NCBI GenBank assembly: GCA_038216655.1
Contig: JBBQPZ010000005.1
Span: 1-64,000 of the forward strand
Direction of reading: 5' to 3'
DNA: 64,000 nucleotides
DNA from: JAFDWR01 sp038216655
Lineage (GTDB): Bacteria > Armatimonadota > Fimbriimonadia > Fimbriimonadales > Fimbriimonadaceae
Part shown: one piece after another, positions 24,294 to 32,665 of the stretch
Numbering within the stretch: position 1 is the stretch's first letter
How the letters are laid out: every line of letters begins with the position of its first letter
The notes under the pieces: generated by a model
What the model was told of the DNA's origin: nothing
Databases searched by the model: none
The model's input: the letters and a program-made list of their open reading frames with translations, nothing else
Program-made: the position numbers and the translations under genes

Positions 24294-24708
24294 AGGCCTG
24301 AGGCATTCCACAAGTGAGCGACCCGGCTTGTATGCCTCAGGGTTCAGCAGCGTTCGGTCGAGGAATGCCTCGGCTTCAACCCTGAGGCTAAGAGTTGACC
24401 TTATCGTTCCGTCGAATGAATAAGCCGTGCTCTAAGCCTCAGGCCTGGATCGGCAACTTCAGGGACCTTAGGCAACCAAGGCCTGAGGCATTCCAATCCT
24501 GCTTGTATGCCTCAGGGTTCAGCTGCGTTTGGGCAATGAATGCTTCGGCTTCAACCCTGTGGCTAAGAGTTGACCTTATCGTTCCGTCGCATGAATAGGC
24601 CGTGCTCTAAGCCTCAGGCCTAGATTGGCGGCTATTAGGACCTTAGGCAACCGAGGCCTGAGGCATTCCAAGGGAGCGTTCCTGCTTGTATGCCTCAGGG
24701 TTCAGCCC
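24294..24708. repeat. Tandem array of a 175-185-bp unit with nested inverted repeats
   Basis: Units begin with AGGCCTGAGGCATTCCA at 24294, 24479 and 24654 (periods 185 and 175; the difference is a 10-bp deletion near each start). Within unit 1, AGGCCTGAGGC (24294-24304) pairs perfectly with GCCTCAGGCCT (24436-24446), and inside that GCCTCAGGGTT (24334-24344) pairs with AACCCTGAGGC (24378-24388). Unit 3 is cut short just before the argG stop. No open frame is conserved. It may be a structured RNA, a mobile non-autonomous element or a recombination site. Confidence 0.7.
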
Positions 24709-24734
24709 CTTTTCCAACTTGAACACCTCGACCG

Positions 24735-26060
24735 CTACTCCCCCATCCCCAAACTAGGAATCCCGCCCTCGCCAAGAGCGTGCAATTCCGCGTAGTCGAG
24801 CAGCTTTGCCCGGGTGTCCTGGATGTCCAGGTTACGCATCGAGAGCTGGCCGATGCGGTCTTCGGGGCCGAATTCGGACTCTCCGCTCTCCATGCTCAGC
24901 TTCTCGGGGTGGTAGGCGAGACCGGGGCCGGTGGTGTTGAGGATGGAGTAGTCGTCGCCTCGGCGTAGTTCGAGTGTGACTTCACCCGTTACGAGTCTCG
25001 CCACCCAGTTCTGGAGGCTGTTTCTTAGCATCAGCGCCTGCGGGTCGAACCAGCGGCCCTCGTACATCAGGCGGCCGAGTTTGCGTCCCTCATTGCGGTA
25101 GTTCTCGATCGTGCCTTCGTTGTGGATCGCGTTGACGAGTCGTTCGTAGGCGATGAAGAGGAGGGCCATGCCGGGGGCTTCGTAGATGCCGCGACTCTTG
25201 GCTTCGACGATCCGGTTCTCGATCTGGTCGCTGCAGCCAAGGCCGTGGCGTCCGCCGATCTCGTTCGCCTTGTAGACGAGCGCGACCTGATCGGGAAACT
25301 CCTCACCATTGATCGCGACGGGCCAGCCGTTGCGGAAGGCAATGCGGACTTCCTCGGTCTCGATCGCGACCGTCGGGTCCCAGAATTTGGCGCACATGAT
25401 CGGCTCGACGATCTTCATCCCCTTGCTCAGGAGCTCTAGATCTTTGGCTTCGTGGGTCGCGCCCCAGATGTTGGCGTCGGTCGAGTAGGCCTTCTCGGTC
25501 TTGTCGCGGTAGGGCAGGTTCCGCGCGACGAGCCACTCGCTCATCTCCTTGCGCCCGCCGAGTTCGTTGACGAACTGGGTGTCGAGCCAGGGCTTGTAGA
25601 TGCGCAGGTCAGGGTTGGCGAGGAGGCCATAACGGTAGAACCGCTCGATATCGTTGCCCTTGTAGGTGCTGCCATCGCCCCACACGTTGACGCCGTCTTT
25701 CTCCATTGATCGGACCAGCATCGTCCCGGTCACGGCGCGGCCGATCGGGGTGGTGTTGAAGTAAGTCTTGCCCGCGCTCGTGATGTGGAACGCACCGCAT
25801 TGGAGGGCCTGGAGACCTTCCCGAACCATCTCGGGGCGGCAGTCGACAAGCCGCGCCTCCTCCGCGCCGTAGTCCTTGGCGCGCTGGGGCACGCCCTCGA
25901 CATCGGTCTCGTCGTACTGGCCGAGGAGCCCGGTGTAGCAATAGGGAATCGCGCCTTTTTCGCGCATCCAAGCGACGGCGACGGAGGTATCGAGTCCACC
26001 GGAGAAAGCAATGCCGACGCGTTCGCCGACGGGCAGGGACATGAGGATGCGAGATGCCAT
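24735..26060 (-). CDS. argG: Argininosuccinate synthase (long, E. coli-like type)
   Basis: 441 aa, matching the ~447-aa enterobacterial form. The ATP-binding loop is AFSGGLDTSVA (18-28). Citrulline/aspartate-binding regions are seen in TYFNTTPIGRAVTGT, DGSTYKGNDIERF and YSTDANIWGATHEAKDLE. The enzyme condenses citrulline and aspartate with ATP in arginine synthesis. It is transcribed alone, with a heptanucleotide array 29 nt upstream of the start and the 175-185-bp repeat array 27 nt downstream of the stop. Confidence 0.92.
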   Translation of the reverse strand: MASRILMSLPVGERVGIAFSGGLDTSVAVAWMREKGAIPYCYTGLLGQYDETDVEGVPQRAKDYGAEEARLVDCRPEMVREGLQALQCGAFHITSAGKTYFNTTPIGRAVTGTMLVRSMEKDGVNVWGDGSTYKGNDIERFYRYGLLANPDLRIYKPWLDTQFVNELGGRKEMSEWLVARNLPYRDKTEKAYSTDANIWGATHEAKDLELLSKGMKIVEPIMCAKFWDPTVAIETEEVRIAFRNGWPVAINGEEFPDQVALVYKANEIGGRHGLGCSDQIENRIVEAKSRGIYEAPGMALLFIAYERLVNAIHNEGTIENYRNEGRKLGRLMYEGRWFDPQALMLRNSLQNWVARLVTGEVTLELRRGDDYSILNTTGPGLAYHPEKLSMESGESEFGPEDRIGQLSMRNLDIQDTRAKLLDYAELHALGEGGIPSLGMGE

Positions 26061-26088
26061 GGGGGACTTAGAGGTTACCCTTCCCCCG

Positions 26089-26137
26089 GGGCGTTGGGCG
26101 TTGGGCGTTGGGCGTTGGGCGTTGGGCGTTGGGCGTT
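26089..26137. repeat. Heptanucleotide tandem repeat (GGGCGTT, 7 copies)
   Basis: Seven exact 7-nt units immediately upstream of argG. Confidence 0.9.
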
Positions 26138-26158
26138 AGGTTCTGGGAGTGGTCTGTA

Positions 26159-26341
26159 GATGTCATTCCGACCGACGTCGCCCACTTCATTGAAATTGGG
26201 GAACGGATAGGGAGGCGGCGGACGGAGGAACCTGACGGTCTTCACCTCTTGTTTGTCTCCCAAGGACAGCCTTGTCGTAAGGGCAGGAACAAGAAATGCT
26301 GACCGTCAGATCCCTCGGCACAAACATCCTTCGGGATGACA
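26159..26341. repeat. Possible ~183-bp element with imperfect inverted ends
   Basis: The ends read TGTCATTCCGA and TCGGGATGACA (10 of 11 complementary). No gene lies inside. It may be a diverged relative of the 166-bp dispersed repeat, whose ends are also TGATCC/GGATGA. Confidence 0.35.
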
Positions 26342-26374
26342 ACAAGTGTATTCTTGGGCTTATCGCACTCCAAA

Positions 26375-26626
26375 TCAGGGCCGACGCCACTCCCCATGCT
26401 CCAGCCTCGCAATCGCATCCTGATCCGTATCCCGCGAACGCGCCGCGCGCAGGAGCCCGATATTCATCCGCAGCGTCTTCAAGAAGCTTCCGCACGGAGC
26501 GCACCTTGCCGCGTGGGCGACGGCGTACCATTTGGCGAGGCCGCTTGCGGTGCCGTCGGCTTCGTGCTGAAGGAAGTTCTCCATGTGGCGGCAAGGCTCG
26601 GTGTTGCGGGAGTCGTGCAGTTTCAT
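26375..26626 (-). CDS. Zinc-finger-type anti-sigma factor
   Basis: 83 aa. A Cys-x-x-His near the start (PCRHMENFLQ) and a later AHAARCAPCGSFL give a C-H-H-C-C pattern like the zf-HC2/ZAS anti-sigma domain. No membrane segment is present, so it would be cytoplasmic. It overlaps the sigma gene's stop by ATGA, the usual arrangement for a sigma and its inhibitor. Confidence 0.65.
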   Translation of the reverse strand: MKLHDSRNTEPCRHMENFLQHEADGTASGLAKWYAVAHAARCAPCGSFLKTLRMNIGLLRAARSRDTDQDAIARLEHGEWRRP

Positions 26627-27135
26627 AGGGATTCCTCCAGTCCGATGAGGCGTTGGCGAAGCAGTTTGCGTCCCCGGAAGAGGCGGGAGCGGACGGTGCC
26701 GACGGGGACTTCCATGGCCTCGGCGGCCTCCTCGTAGCTCATCTCCTCCATGTCGCAGAGGGCGACGGCGAGGCGGTATTCCTCGGGCAGATTGTCCATG
26801 GCGGCAACGACCTCGTCGGCCAAGAGTCGTTGTGAGATCGCCTCGAAAGGCCCGTCCTCGATTGCGTCGGTCTCTTCGATCGAGCGGTGCGGCGCTCGAA
26901 CTGAGCCATGCCGTCGGGTGGCGAGAAACTCGTTGCGGACGATCCGGATCAGCCAGCTACGTGGGTGCCGGCCATCGAAGGCGGACCAAGCGCGAGCGGC
27001 GTTCAGGAGTGCCTGACCGACGATATCCTCGGCCTCGTCTCCGTTGCCGGCCATGCGCCGGGCGACGCGGTAGAGGACGGGAAGCTCTCGGAGCGCGACC
27101 TCTTCGAATCCTTGCTTCTGCTGCGTTGCTTGCAT
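26623..27135 (-). CDS. ECF-type RNA polymerase sigma factor
   Basis: About 170 aa from the ATG at 27135 (an upstream in-frame start at 27186 adds an unconserved 17-residue leader). Region 2 is LYRVARRMAGNGDEAEDIVG ... WLIRIVRNEF; region 4 is NLPEEYRLAVALCDMEEMSY followed by EEAAEAMEVPVGTVRSRLFR. It directs RNA polymerase to a stress or envelope regulon under control of the downstream anti-sigma. Confidence 0.85.
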   Translation of the reverse strand: MQATQQKQGFEEVALRELPVLYRVARRMAGNGDEAEDIVGQALLNAARAWSAFDGRHPRSWLIRIVRNEFLATRRHGSVRAPHRSIEETDAIEDGPFEAISQRLLADEVVAAMDNLPEEYRLAVALCDMEEMSYEEAAEAMEVPVGTVRSRLFRGRKLLRQRLIGLEESL

Positions 27136-27407
27136 GATCTCTCGCCGTGATGGAATTGAAGGGAAAAGCTTGGGCGCAAGTTTCATGATATTCGCCCTAG
27201 GGGTTCACTTAAGCCACTCGAAGGATTCAATTCCATCCGTTCCATCAGGACCCTCATTTCCATCACCCCGCCACCGTCCGTAAGAGCCCGAACACCTAAC
27301 TCGTTCCCACATTCTTGCGAAGAGAAAGCCTGTTTGATTGACGGGGGACCCCTGCGACGCGCAAACTGATGGGAACGGAGCGGCGTCAAGGCCGTCTGAG
27401 GTGACGG

Positions 27408-28181
27408 ATGAAAAGGTTTGCACTTGGTTTCTTCATGGCATTGGCGTGCGCGCTCATGCTCGCCGGCTGCGGAGGCAGCTTTCTCAACTCCACGGTTCGC
27501 GAGGCTTACCTCCTCGTCAATCCTGGCGTAATCCAGCGGATTCGCTTGGACACCGGCGGGCTCGTAGGAAGTCCGGTCGCGCTGAGCGCAGTCTCGGGGA
27601 TCCGCTCGATCGCCTACCGGAACAACACCGGCCTGCTTTACGGGATGGGCGACGACAAGAAGCTCTATAAGATCAATCCTTCCACCGGCCTGTGCACGGC
27701 GGTGAACACGAACGCGCTCGCGATCGCCGACGGCGATGGTGCCATGGCCAGTTCGCCGGACGGATCGAAGTTCTACTACGTTGCGACGACCCACGAGACG
27801 TACGAGATCAACCCCTCGCTGGGCATCCTGACGACCACGGGCACGAACGTCGGCTATGCGGTTGGCGATGTGAATAGCGGTGGCGCGATTGGAGGTCTGG
27901 CTTACGGGAACGACGGCAAGCTTTATATCTCCGATGGCACGAACGATTGCCTGTCCAAGCTCGACACGCCGCTCGGTGGCGTTGAGCACACGGTGGGTCC
28001 GTACGGCGTCGATGTCGCCGGCTCGTCCGGAATCGGGGTCGATCCGGTAACAGGCAAGCTGTACCTGTCCTTCGAGTTCGGCCCTCCGATGGGTCTTTTC
28101 GAAGTCAACAAGGCGACCGGCGTGGCAACGCAGATCGGCGGCAACGGACTTGCATCGATGGGCATCGCCGTCATCCCCTAG
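27408..28181 (+). CDS. Lipoprotein with repeated propeller-like strands
   Basis: 257 aa with a lipobox LAGC (signal MKRFALGFFMALACALMLAG). The mature part carries repeats around G-K-L-Y/D-P-x-T-G (YGMGDDKKLYKINPSTG, YVATTHETYEINPSLG, DPVTGKLYLSFEFG), like DUF4394 or SMP-30-type propellers. It would sit on the outer membrane or face the periplasm. Function unknown. Confidence 0.6.
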   Translation: MKRFALGFFMALACALMLAGCGGSFLNSTVREAYLLVNPGVIQRIRLDTGGLVGSPVALSAVSGIRSIAYRNNTGLLYGMGDDKKLYKINPSTGLCTAVNTNALAIADGDGAMASSPDGSKFYYVATTHETYEINPSLGILTTTGTNVGYAVGDVNSGGAIGGLAYGNDGKLYISDGTNDCLSKLDTPLGGVEHTVGPYGVDVAGSSGIGVDPVTGKLYLSFEFGPPMGLFEVNKATGVATQIGGNGLASMGIAVIP

Positions 28182-28194
28182 CCCGGGGCGCGGG

Positions 28195-28200
28195 TAAGGT
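28195..28200 (+). promoter_or_regulatory. TAAGGT -10-like box, leaderless promoter
   Basis: Ends 6 nt before the GTG start at 28207. Confidence 0.4.
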
Positions 28201-28206
28201 CAAGGG

Positions 28207-29190
28207 GTGGAAACGCGACCCCTTGGCCGTACCGGCTTTTCCGTCTCGACCGTCAGCTTCGGCGCCTGGGCCGTGGGCGGAACGTGGGGCACGGTCGACG
28301 ACACCGAGTCCCTCGCCGCGATGCATCGGGCGGTCGATCTCGGCGTCAACTTCTTCGATACCGCCGATGTGTACGGTGATGGTCGCTCGGAACGGCTGAT
28401 TCGTCGGCTCAAGTCCGAGCGCTCCGAGCCGCTGGTTGTTGCAACCAAGTTTGGGCGACGTCTGGACCCGCATACCGCGGATGGCTACAACCCGAAGAAT
28501 CTTGAGGCCTTCGTTGACCGTTCGTTGGCTAACCTCGGCATGGAACCTCTGGATCTGATCCAACTCCACTGTCCGCCGTGGGAAGTCTATTACGAACCCG
28601 AGGTGTTCGACACCTGCGACGACCTCGTCAAGCGGGGCAAGATCCGCAACTGGGGCGTGAGCGTCGAGAAGGTGGAGGAGGCGCTCAAGGCGATCGAATA
28701 CCCGACCTGCCAGACGGTGCAGATCATCTTCAACATGTTTCGCCACCGCCCGGCGACGCTGTTCCTCGGGGAGGCGGCCAAGCGCGGAGTGGGCGTGCTG
28801 GCACGGTTACCTTTAAGCTCGGGAATGCTGACGGGTAAGTTGTCGCCCGACTCCAAGTTCGAGGCGGACGACCACCGTGCGTTCAATCGCGACGGGGCAG
28901 GATTCGACAAGGGCGAGACGTTCTCGGGCGTTCCTTACAACGTTGGGCTGGAAGCGGTCGAAGAGCTTCGTCCCCTGGTTCCTGAGGGAATGACGATGGG
29001 TCAGATGGCGCTGCGATGGATTCTCGACTTCGGCGGCGTGACCTGCGCGATCCCGGGAGGTAAGCGTCCGGACCAGGTTGAGGCAAACTGCGCGGCGGCA
29101 TCTTTGCCTCCGCTGTCGGACACGTTGCATGCCAAGATCGCTGAGATCTATGCTCGGAAGATCCGCAGCCACGTCCACGACCGGTGGTGA
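28207..29190 (+). CDS. Aldo/keto reductase
   Basis: 327 aa starting at GTG (ETRPLGRTGFSVSTVSFGAW). The catalytic tetrad is visible as FFDTADVYGDG (Asp and Tyr), VVATKFG (Lys) and LIQLHCPPWE (His). The NADP-binding C-terminal part is VTCAIPGGKRPDQVEAN. It reduces aldehydes or ketones with NAD(P)H; the substrate is unknown. The gene is followed 41 nt later by hisC with its own -10-like box. Confidence 0.85.
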   Translation: METRPLGRTGFSVSTVSFGAWAVGGTWGTVDDTESLAAMHRAVDLGVNFFDTADVYGDGRSERLIRRLKSERSEPLVVATKFGRRLDPHTADGYNPKNLEAFVDRSLANLGMEPLDLIQLHCPPWEVYYEPEVFDTCDDLVKRGKIRNWGVSVEKVEEALKAIEYPTCQTVQIIFNMFRHRPATLFLGEAAKRGVGVLARLPLSSGMLTGKLSPDSKFEADDHRAFNRDGAGFDKGETFSGVPYNVGLEAVEELRPLVPEGMTMGQMALRWILDFGGVTCAIPGGKRPDQVEANCAAASLPPLSDTLHAKIAEIYARKIRSHVHDRW

Positions 29191-29231
29191 TGCGGGCTGA
29201 CTAGCCGGCTTCGACCTGCCACAATAGGGGA

Positions 29232-30344
29232 ATGAACTCCCCCGTGCGGCCCAATGTGCTTGGCATGTCGCCGTACTCCCCCGGCAAGCCGATCGATGAG
29301 GTGAAGCGCGAGCTTGGTCTCACCGAGGTCGTCAAACTCGCCTCGAACGAGAACCCGTTGGGTCCTTCGCCGAAGGCGATCGAAGCGGTCCAGAAGGCCG
29401 CCGCGACGATGAACATCTACCCCGACGCGTCGGGGCACAATCTTATCCAGGCGATCTCCGCAAGGTTTGATATTCCCGCTAACCAGATCATCCTTGGCAA
29501 TGGCAGCGATGAACTGATCCACATGCTCGGGCTCGTGCTGATCGACAGCACGGAGGACGAGGTGATCGTGGGAGACCCGAGTTTTGTTCGCTACGATGCC
29601 GCTGCGCAACTCGCGCCTTGCAAGCTGATCAAGGTGCCGCTGGACAGCGAGGACAAGCACGATATTCCGGCGATGATCAGCGCGATTACCCAGAACACGC
29701 GGATCGTGTTCATCGCCAATCCGAACAACCCGACGGGAACGGTGGTGACCAAGCAGGAGATCGACAAGCTCCTCATTGCGTTGCCCGAGCAAGCGGTTTT
29801 GATCCTGGACGAGGCGTACTACGAGTTCGCCAGTCACCTTTCAGATTTTCCTAGTAGCACGGACTACGTACGTGCCGGACGCCGCGTGATCGGCCTTCGC
29901 ACGTTCAGCAAGACCTATGGTCTGGCGGGCATCCGACTAGGATTTGGGTTCGCGTCGCCGGAGGTTATCGACGGCATCAACCGAGCCCGCGAGCCGTTCA
30001 ACGTGAACGCACTGGCTCAGGCGGCAGGCATTGCCGCACTGAGCGATGAGAATCACCTCCAACGCACGATTGAGAACAACCGCGAAGGGGTGAGGGTGAT
30101 TAGCGAGGCATTCCGCCGAGTCGGCGCACAGCCTCGCGAGACTTTTGCGAACTTCGTGTTTGCCGACCTTGGCCAACCCGCCAAGCCGGTATTTGAGGCG
30201 TTGCTGAAGAAGGGCGTGATCGTCCGCTCCGGCCACGTCCTTGGTAAGCCGAATGCCCTGCGCGTCAGCGTCGGCACCGCCGAGGAGAACGCCAAGTTCG
30301 TAGAAGCTTTTGAAAGTGTCATGAAGGAGACTGCAGTTCGATGA
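29232..30344 (+). CDS. hisC: Histidinol-phosphate / aromatic aminotransferase
   Basis: 370 aa, fold-type I PLP enzyme. KLASNENPLGPSP (35-47), IANPNNPTGTVV (161-172), LDEAYYEFA (192-200), and the Schiff-base lysine in TFSKTYGLAGIRLGFG (K227) match HisC. It transaminates imidazole-acetol phosphate in histidine synthesis. The ATGA overlap with a DAHP synthase gene suggests it may instead, or also, serve aromatic amino acids, as HisC does in Bacillus. CACAAT ends 6 nt before the ATG. Confidence 0.85.
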   Translation: MNSPVRPNVLGMSPYSPGKPIDEVKRELGLTEVVKLASNENPLGPSPKAIEAVQKAAATMNIYPDASGHNLIQAISARFDIPANQIILGNGSDELIHMLGLVLIDSTEDEVIVGDPSFVRYDAAAQLAPCKLIKVPLDSEDKHDIPAMISAITQNTRIVFIANPNNPTGTVVTKQEIDKLLIALPEQAVLILDEAYYEFASHLSDFPSSTDYVRAGRRVIGLRTFSKTYGLAGIRLGFGFASPEVIDGINRAREPFNVNALAQAAGIAALSDENHLQRTIENNREGVRVISEAFRRVGAQPRETFANFVFADLGQPAKPVFEALLKKGVIVRSGHVLGKPNALRVSVGTAEENAKFVEAFESVMKETAVR

Positions 30345-31381
30345 TCGTTGTAATGAAGCACGGGTGTGCCCTGTCCGAAGTAGAGGCCGTATCGAAGCGC
30401 CTTGAAGAGCTTGGCTATCAGGTCAACCCGATTATTGGTGTCGAGAAGACGGTGATCGGCGCCGTGGGCGGAGATGAGTACAGCAAGGTCGATTCGGTCG
30501 ACGCGCTCCGCTCGTATGAGGGCGTCGAGGACGTCCTCGTCATCACCAAGCCGTACAAGTTCGTCTCGCGGGAGTATCGCGACACGCGGTCGGTGATCGA
30601 TGTCCGCGGCGTCCCAATTGGCGGCGACGCGGTCGTGATGATGGCAGGTCCCTGTACGGTCGAGAGCGAAGAGCAACTGTTCATGACCGCCGAGGCGGTC
30701 TCGAAGGCGGGCGCGACGATTCTGCGAGGCGGAGCCTACAAGCCGAGCACCTCGCCTTACTCGTTCCATGGCATGGGTTTGCCCGCGCTTGAGATGCTCA
30801 AGGAAGCCGGGCGTAAGTACGACCTGCGGGTGATCACCGAGGTGATGGACGTGCGCAAGGTCGAGCAGGTGTGCGAGTATGCCGACATCCTGCAGATCGG
30901 CACGCGCAACATGCAGAACTACGATCTCCTTCGGGAGGTGGGGCAGTGCCGCACTCCGGTCATGCTCAAGCGCGGCATGAGCGCGCGGCTTGAGGAGTGG
31001 CTCCTCGCCGCAGAGTACATTGCGAGCGCGGGGAATGAGAACATCATGCTCTGCGAGCGGGGCATCCGGACCTTCGAGACGGCGACCCGCAACACGTTGG
31101 ACCTCGCGGCGGTGCCAGCGTTGCACAACCTGAGCCACCTGCCGGTGATCGTCGATCCTTCTCATGGTACGGGGCGGCGTGACCTGATCGAGCCGATGTG
31201 TCGCGCCGCCTTGGCGGTGGGATGCGACGGCCTGATGATCGAGGTGCACCCGCAGCCGGATCACGCGATCAAGGACGGCTCGCAGAGCATGACGCTCGAG
31301 TCCTTCGCCGCGATGATGCCGGGGCTTGAGAGAGTCGCGGAAGCGGTCGGTCGCCGAATTCTCGCCCCGGTTCGCGCCTAG
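30341..31381 (+). CDS. aroF: 3-deoxy-7-phosphoheptulonate synthase (type I-beta)
   Basis: 346 aa. The N-terminal ~70 residues form the ferredoxin-like regulatory domain of this subtype (MIVVMKHGCALSEVEAVSKR). The barrel carries VVMMAGPCTVESEEQ, ILRGGAYKPSTSPYSF, IQIGTRNMQNY and VDPSHGTGRRD. It makes DAHP from PEP and erythrose 4-phosphate, the first step to aromatics. It is translationally coupled to hisC. Confidence 0.9.
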   Translation: MIVVMKHGCALSEVEAVSKRLEELGYQVNPIIGVEKTVIGAVGGDEYSKVDSVDALRSYEGVEDVLVITKPYKFVSREYRDTRSVIDVRGVPIGGDAVVMMAGPCTVESEEQLFMTAEAVSKAGATILRGGAYKPSTSPYSFHGMGLPALEMLKEAGRKYDLRVITEVMDVRKVEQVCEYADILQIGTRNMQNYDLLREVGQCRTPVMLKRGMSARLEEWLLAAEYIASAGNENIMLCERGIRTFETATRNTLDLAAVPALHNLSHLPVIVDPSHGTGRRDLIEPMCRAALAVGCDGLMIEVHPQPDHAIKDGSQSMTLESFAAMMPGLERVAEAVGRRILAPVRA

Positions 31382-31974
31382 CCGAGGTTGATAGGCTTGA
31401 GGGGTGGGTAAACGCGTTCCAGCGACACCGACCCCTTCTTCCCCGCGAAATAGGAGTCGGCTTCGACCTTGAACATCATGCCGGTCTTCTGATCGACCCA
31501 TATGCGAATCTCACTTCCGTGATTGACGCGGGCGATTTGGGCGGCTTGGACGCCGCGGAAAGTGGCAAGTTGGACGAGCCGATAGTGGTCCACTCCTCCA
31601 GGAGTGTGATCCGTCCACGTTGAGCCTACCTTAACCCGTCTCGGCGGTAAGACGATGCCGAATCCACTCTTGATATGCGCACCTTTTAGTTGAACGAGGT
31701 GACCGCGGATGTCGAGAGTCAGCGCGTCCGATCCAGACATGGATTGCGCCGCTTCTTCCCGAGAATCTTCTGCATCCGAGGCCTTTGCGACGAACCGGAA
31801 CATTCCGTGCGCCGCAGATTTGCAGGTCATTCTAATTTGGCTGTAGGCCGTGGGATTTTCGGGCGGCCGGACGGTAATTCGGTATTCAAACGCATCTCCG
31901 GGTTTAACGTTGATGCGGAGCAGGACGGAGTCGTTGGCAGGCGGGGTCAAGAGGAGGAATGCGAAGGGAAGCAT
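31378..31974 (-). CDS. Secreted protein, paralogue of 32066-32635
   Basis: 198 aa with a Sec-type N-terminus (LPFAFLLLTPP). It shares NVKPGD-FxYR at the start, the RMTCKSAA strand, the block AHIKSGFGIVLP and IWVDQKTGMMFKVE near the end with the next gene. Both look like all-beta secreted proteins; no family is recognised. It converges on the DAHP synthase gene with a 4-nt overlap. Confidence 0.55.
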   Translation of the reverse strand: MLPFAFLLLTPPANDSVLLRINVKPGDAFEYRITVRPPENPTAYSQIRMTCKSAAHGMFRFVAKASDAEDSREEAAQSMSGSDALTLDIRGHLVQLKGAHIKSGFGIVLPPRRVKVGSTWTDHTPGGVDHYRLVQLATFRGVQAAQIARVNHGSEIRIWVDQKTGMMFKVEADSYFAGKKGSVSLERVYPPLKPINLG

Positions 31975-32065
31975 TGGAGGCTTTGACGTGCGTGCGGTCC
32001 CTATCGTTTCGCGGAGGTTTTCACTCCGCTAGCCGCTTCAATTTTGGACCGGGGGCATCATGGGT

Positions 32066-32635
32066 CTAGCGACCGGAGAAGACGCGCTCCATCGTTACGT
32101 AACCCACGCCTTTCCCAAAATTGGCATCGGTCACGGACTGGAGCAAGAATCCGGTTGAGCGTTCAACCCAGATGTTGATCACGTAGTTCTTGGCGCGTCG
32201 GATGATCTTTGCCGCATCGCGGCCCTTCCACTTCTCAAGTTTAGCGAGCTCGTATTGGTCGTCGAACCCCATGGATTTGTCGACCCAACGAGCGCCCACT
32301 TGAACGGGTCCTTCGGGAAGCACGACTCCGAATCCGCCCTTTATGTGCTCGGACTTTACATCGACGACTCGGCCCCGCAGGTCCACGCTCAGCCGATCGC
32401 CCGCCCGCATCCCTTTAACCGCCTGGTCCCAGGTCTGTTCGGTGCCGGAGGTTTGGGCGACGAAGTCGAATCGGTTTGGGGCGACGCTCTTACAGGTGAG
32501 GCGAATCGCGCTGTAAACGGTCCCGAACTGGGCCGCGGTGATGGTGGACCTGAAGTTGAAGACGTCGCCGGGTCGAGCGTGAATGCTGAGCCGAACGGTT
32601 GGCCCGGAGAGAAGGAGGAGGAAGGCGGAGATCAC
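32066..32635 (-). CDS. Secreted protein, paralogue of 31378-31974
   Basis: 189 aa, GTG start with AAAGGA just upstream, hydrophobic N-terminus (SAFLLLLSGPTV). It aligns along its length with the neighbour (HARPGDVFNFR, RLTCKSVAPNRF, EHIKGGFGVVLPEG, IWVERSTGFLLQ). A tandem duplication that has diverged widely. It follows the GNAT gene on the same strand by 30 nt. Confidence 0.55.
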   Translation of the reverse strand: MISAFLLLLSGPTVRLSIHARPGDVFNFRSTITAAQFGTVYSAIRLTCKSVAPNRFDFVAQTSGTEQTWDQAVKGMRAGDRLSVDLRGRVVDVKSEHIKGGFGVVLPEGPVQVGARWVDKSMGFDDQYELAKLEKWKGRDAAKIIRRAKNYVINIWVERSTGFLLQSVTDANFGKGVGYVTMERVFSGR

Positions 32636-32665
32636 TCCTTTGAGACGCTCGGGGAAGGGGCGAAG

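Noticed and set aside
24294..24708. CRISPR array
   Set aside because: The repeating unit is 175-185 bp with no short repeat/variable spacer pattern, and no cas gene is in the window.
27183..27989. A 268-codon open frame on the minus strand
   Set aside because: Antisense to the lipoprotein gene at 27408, whose lipobox and repeats are clear.
30053..31501. A 482-codon open frame on the minus strand
   Set aside because: Antisense to hisC and the DAHP synthase gene, with the same low-information composition. It results from GC-rich third positions.
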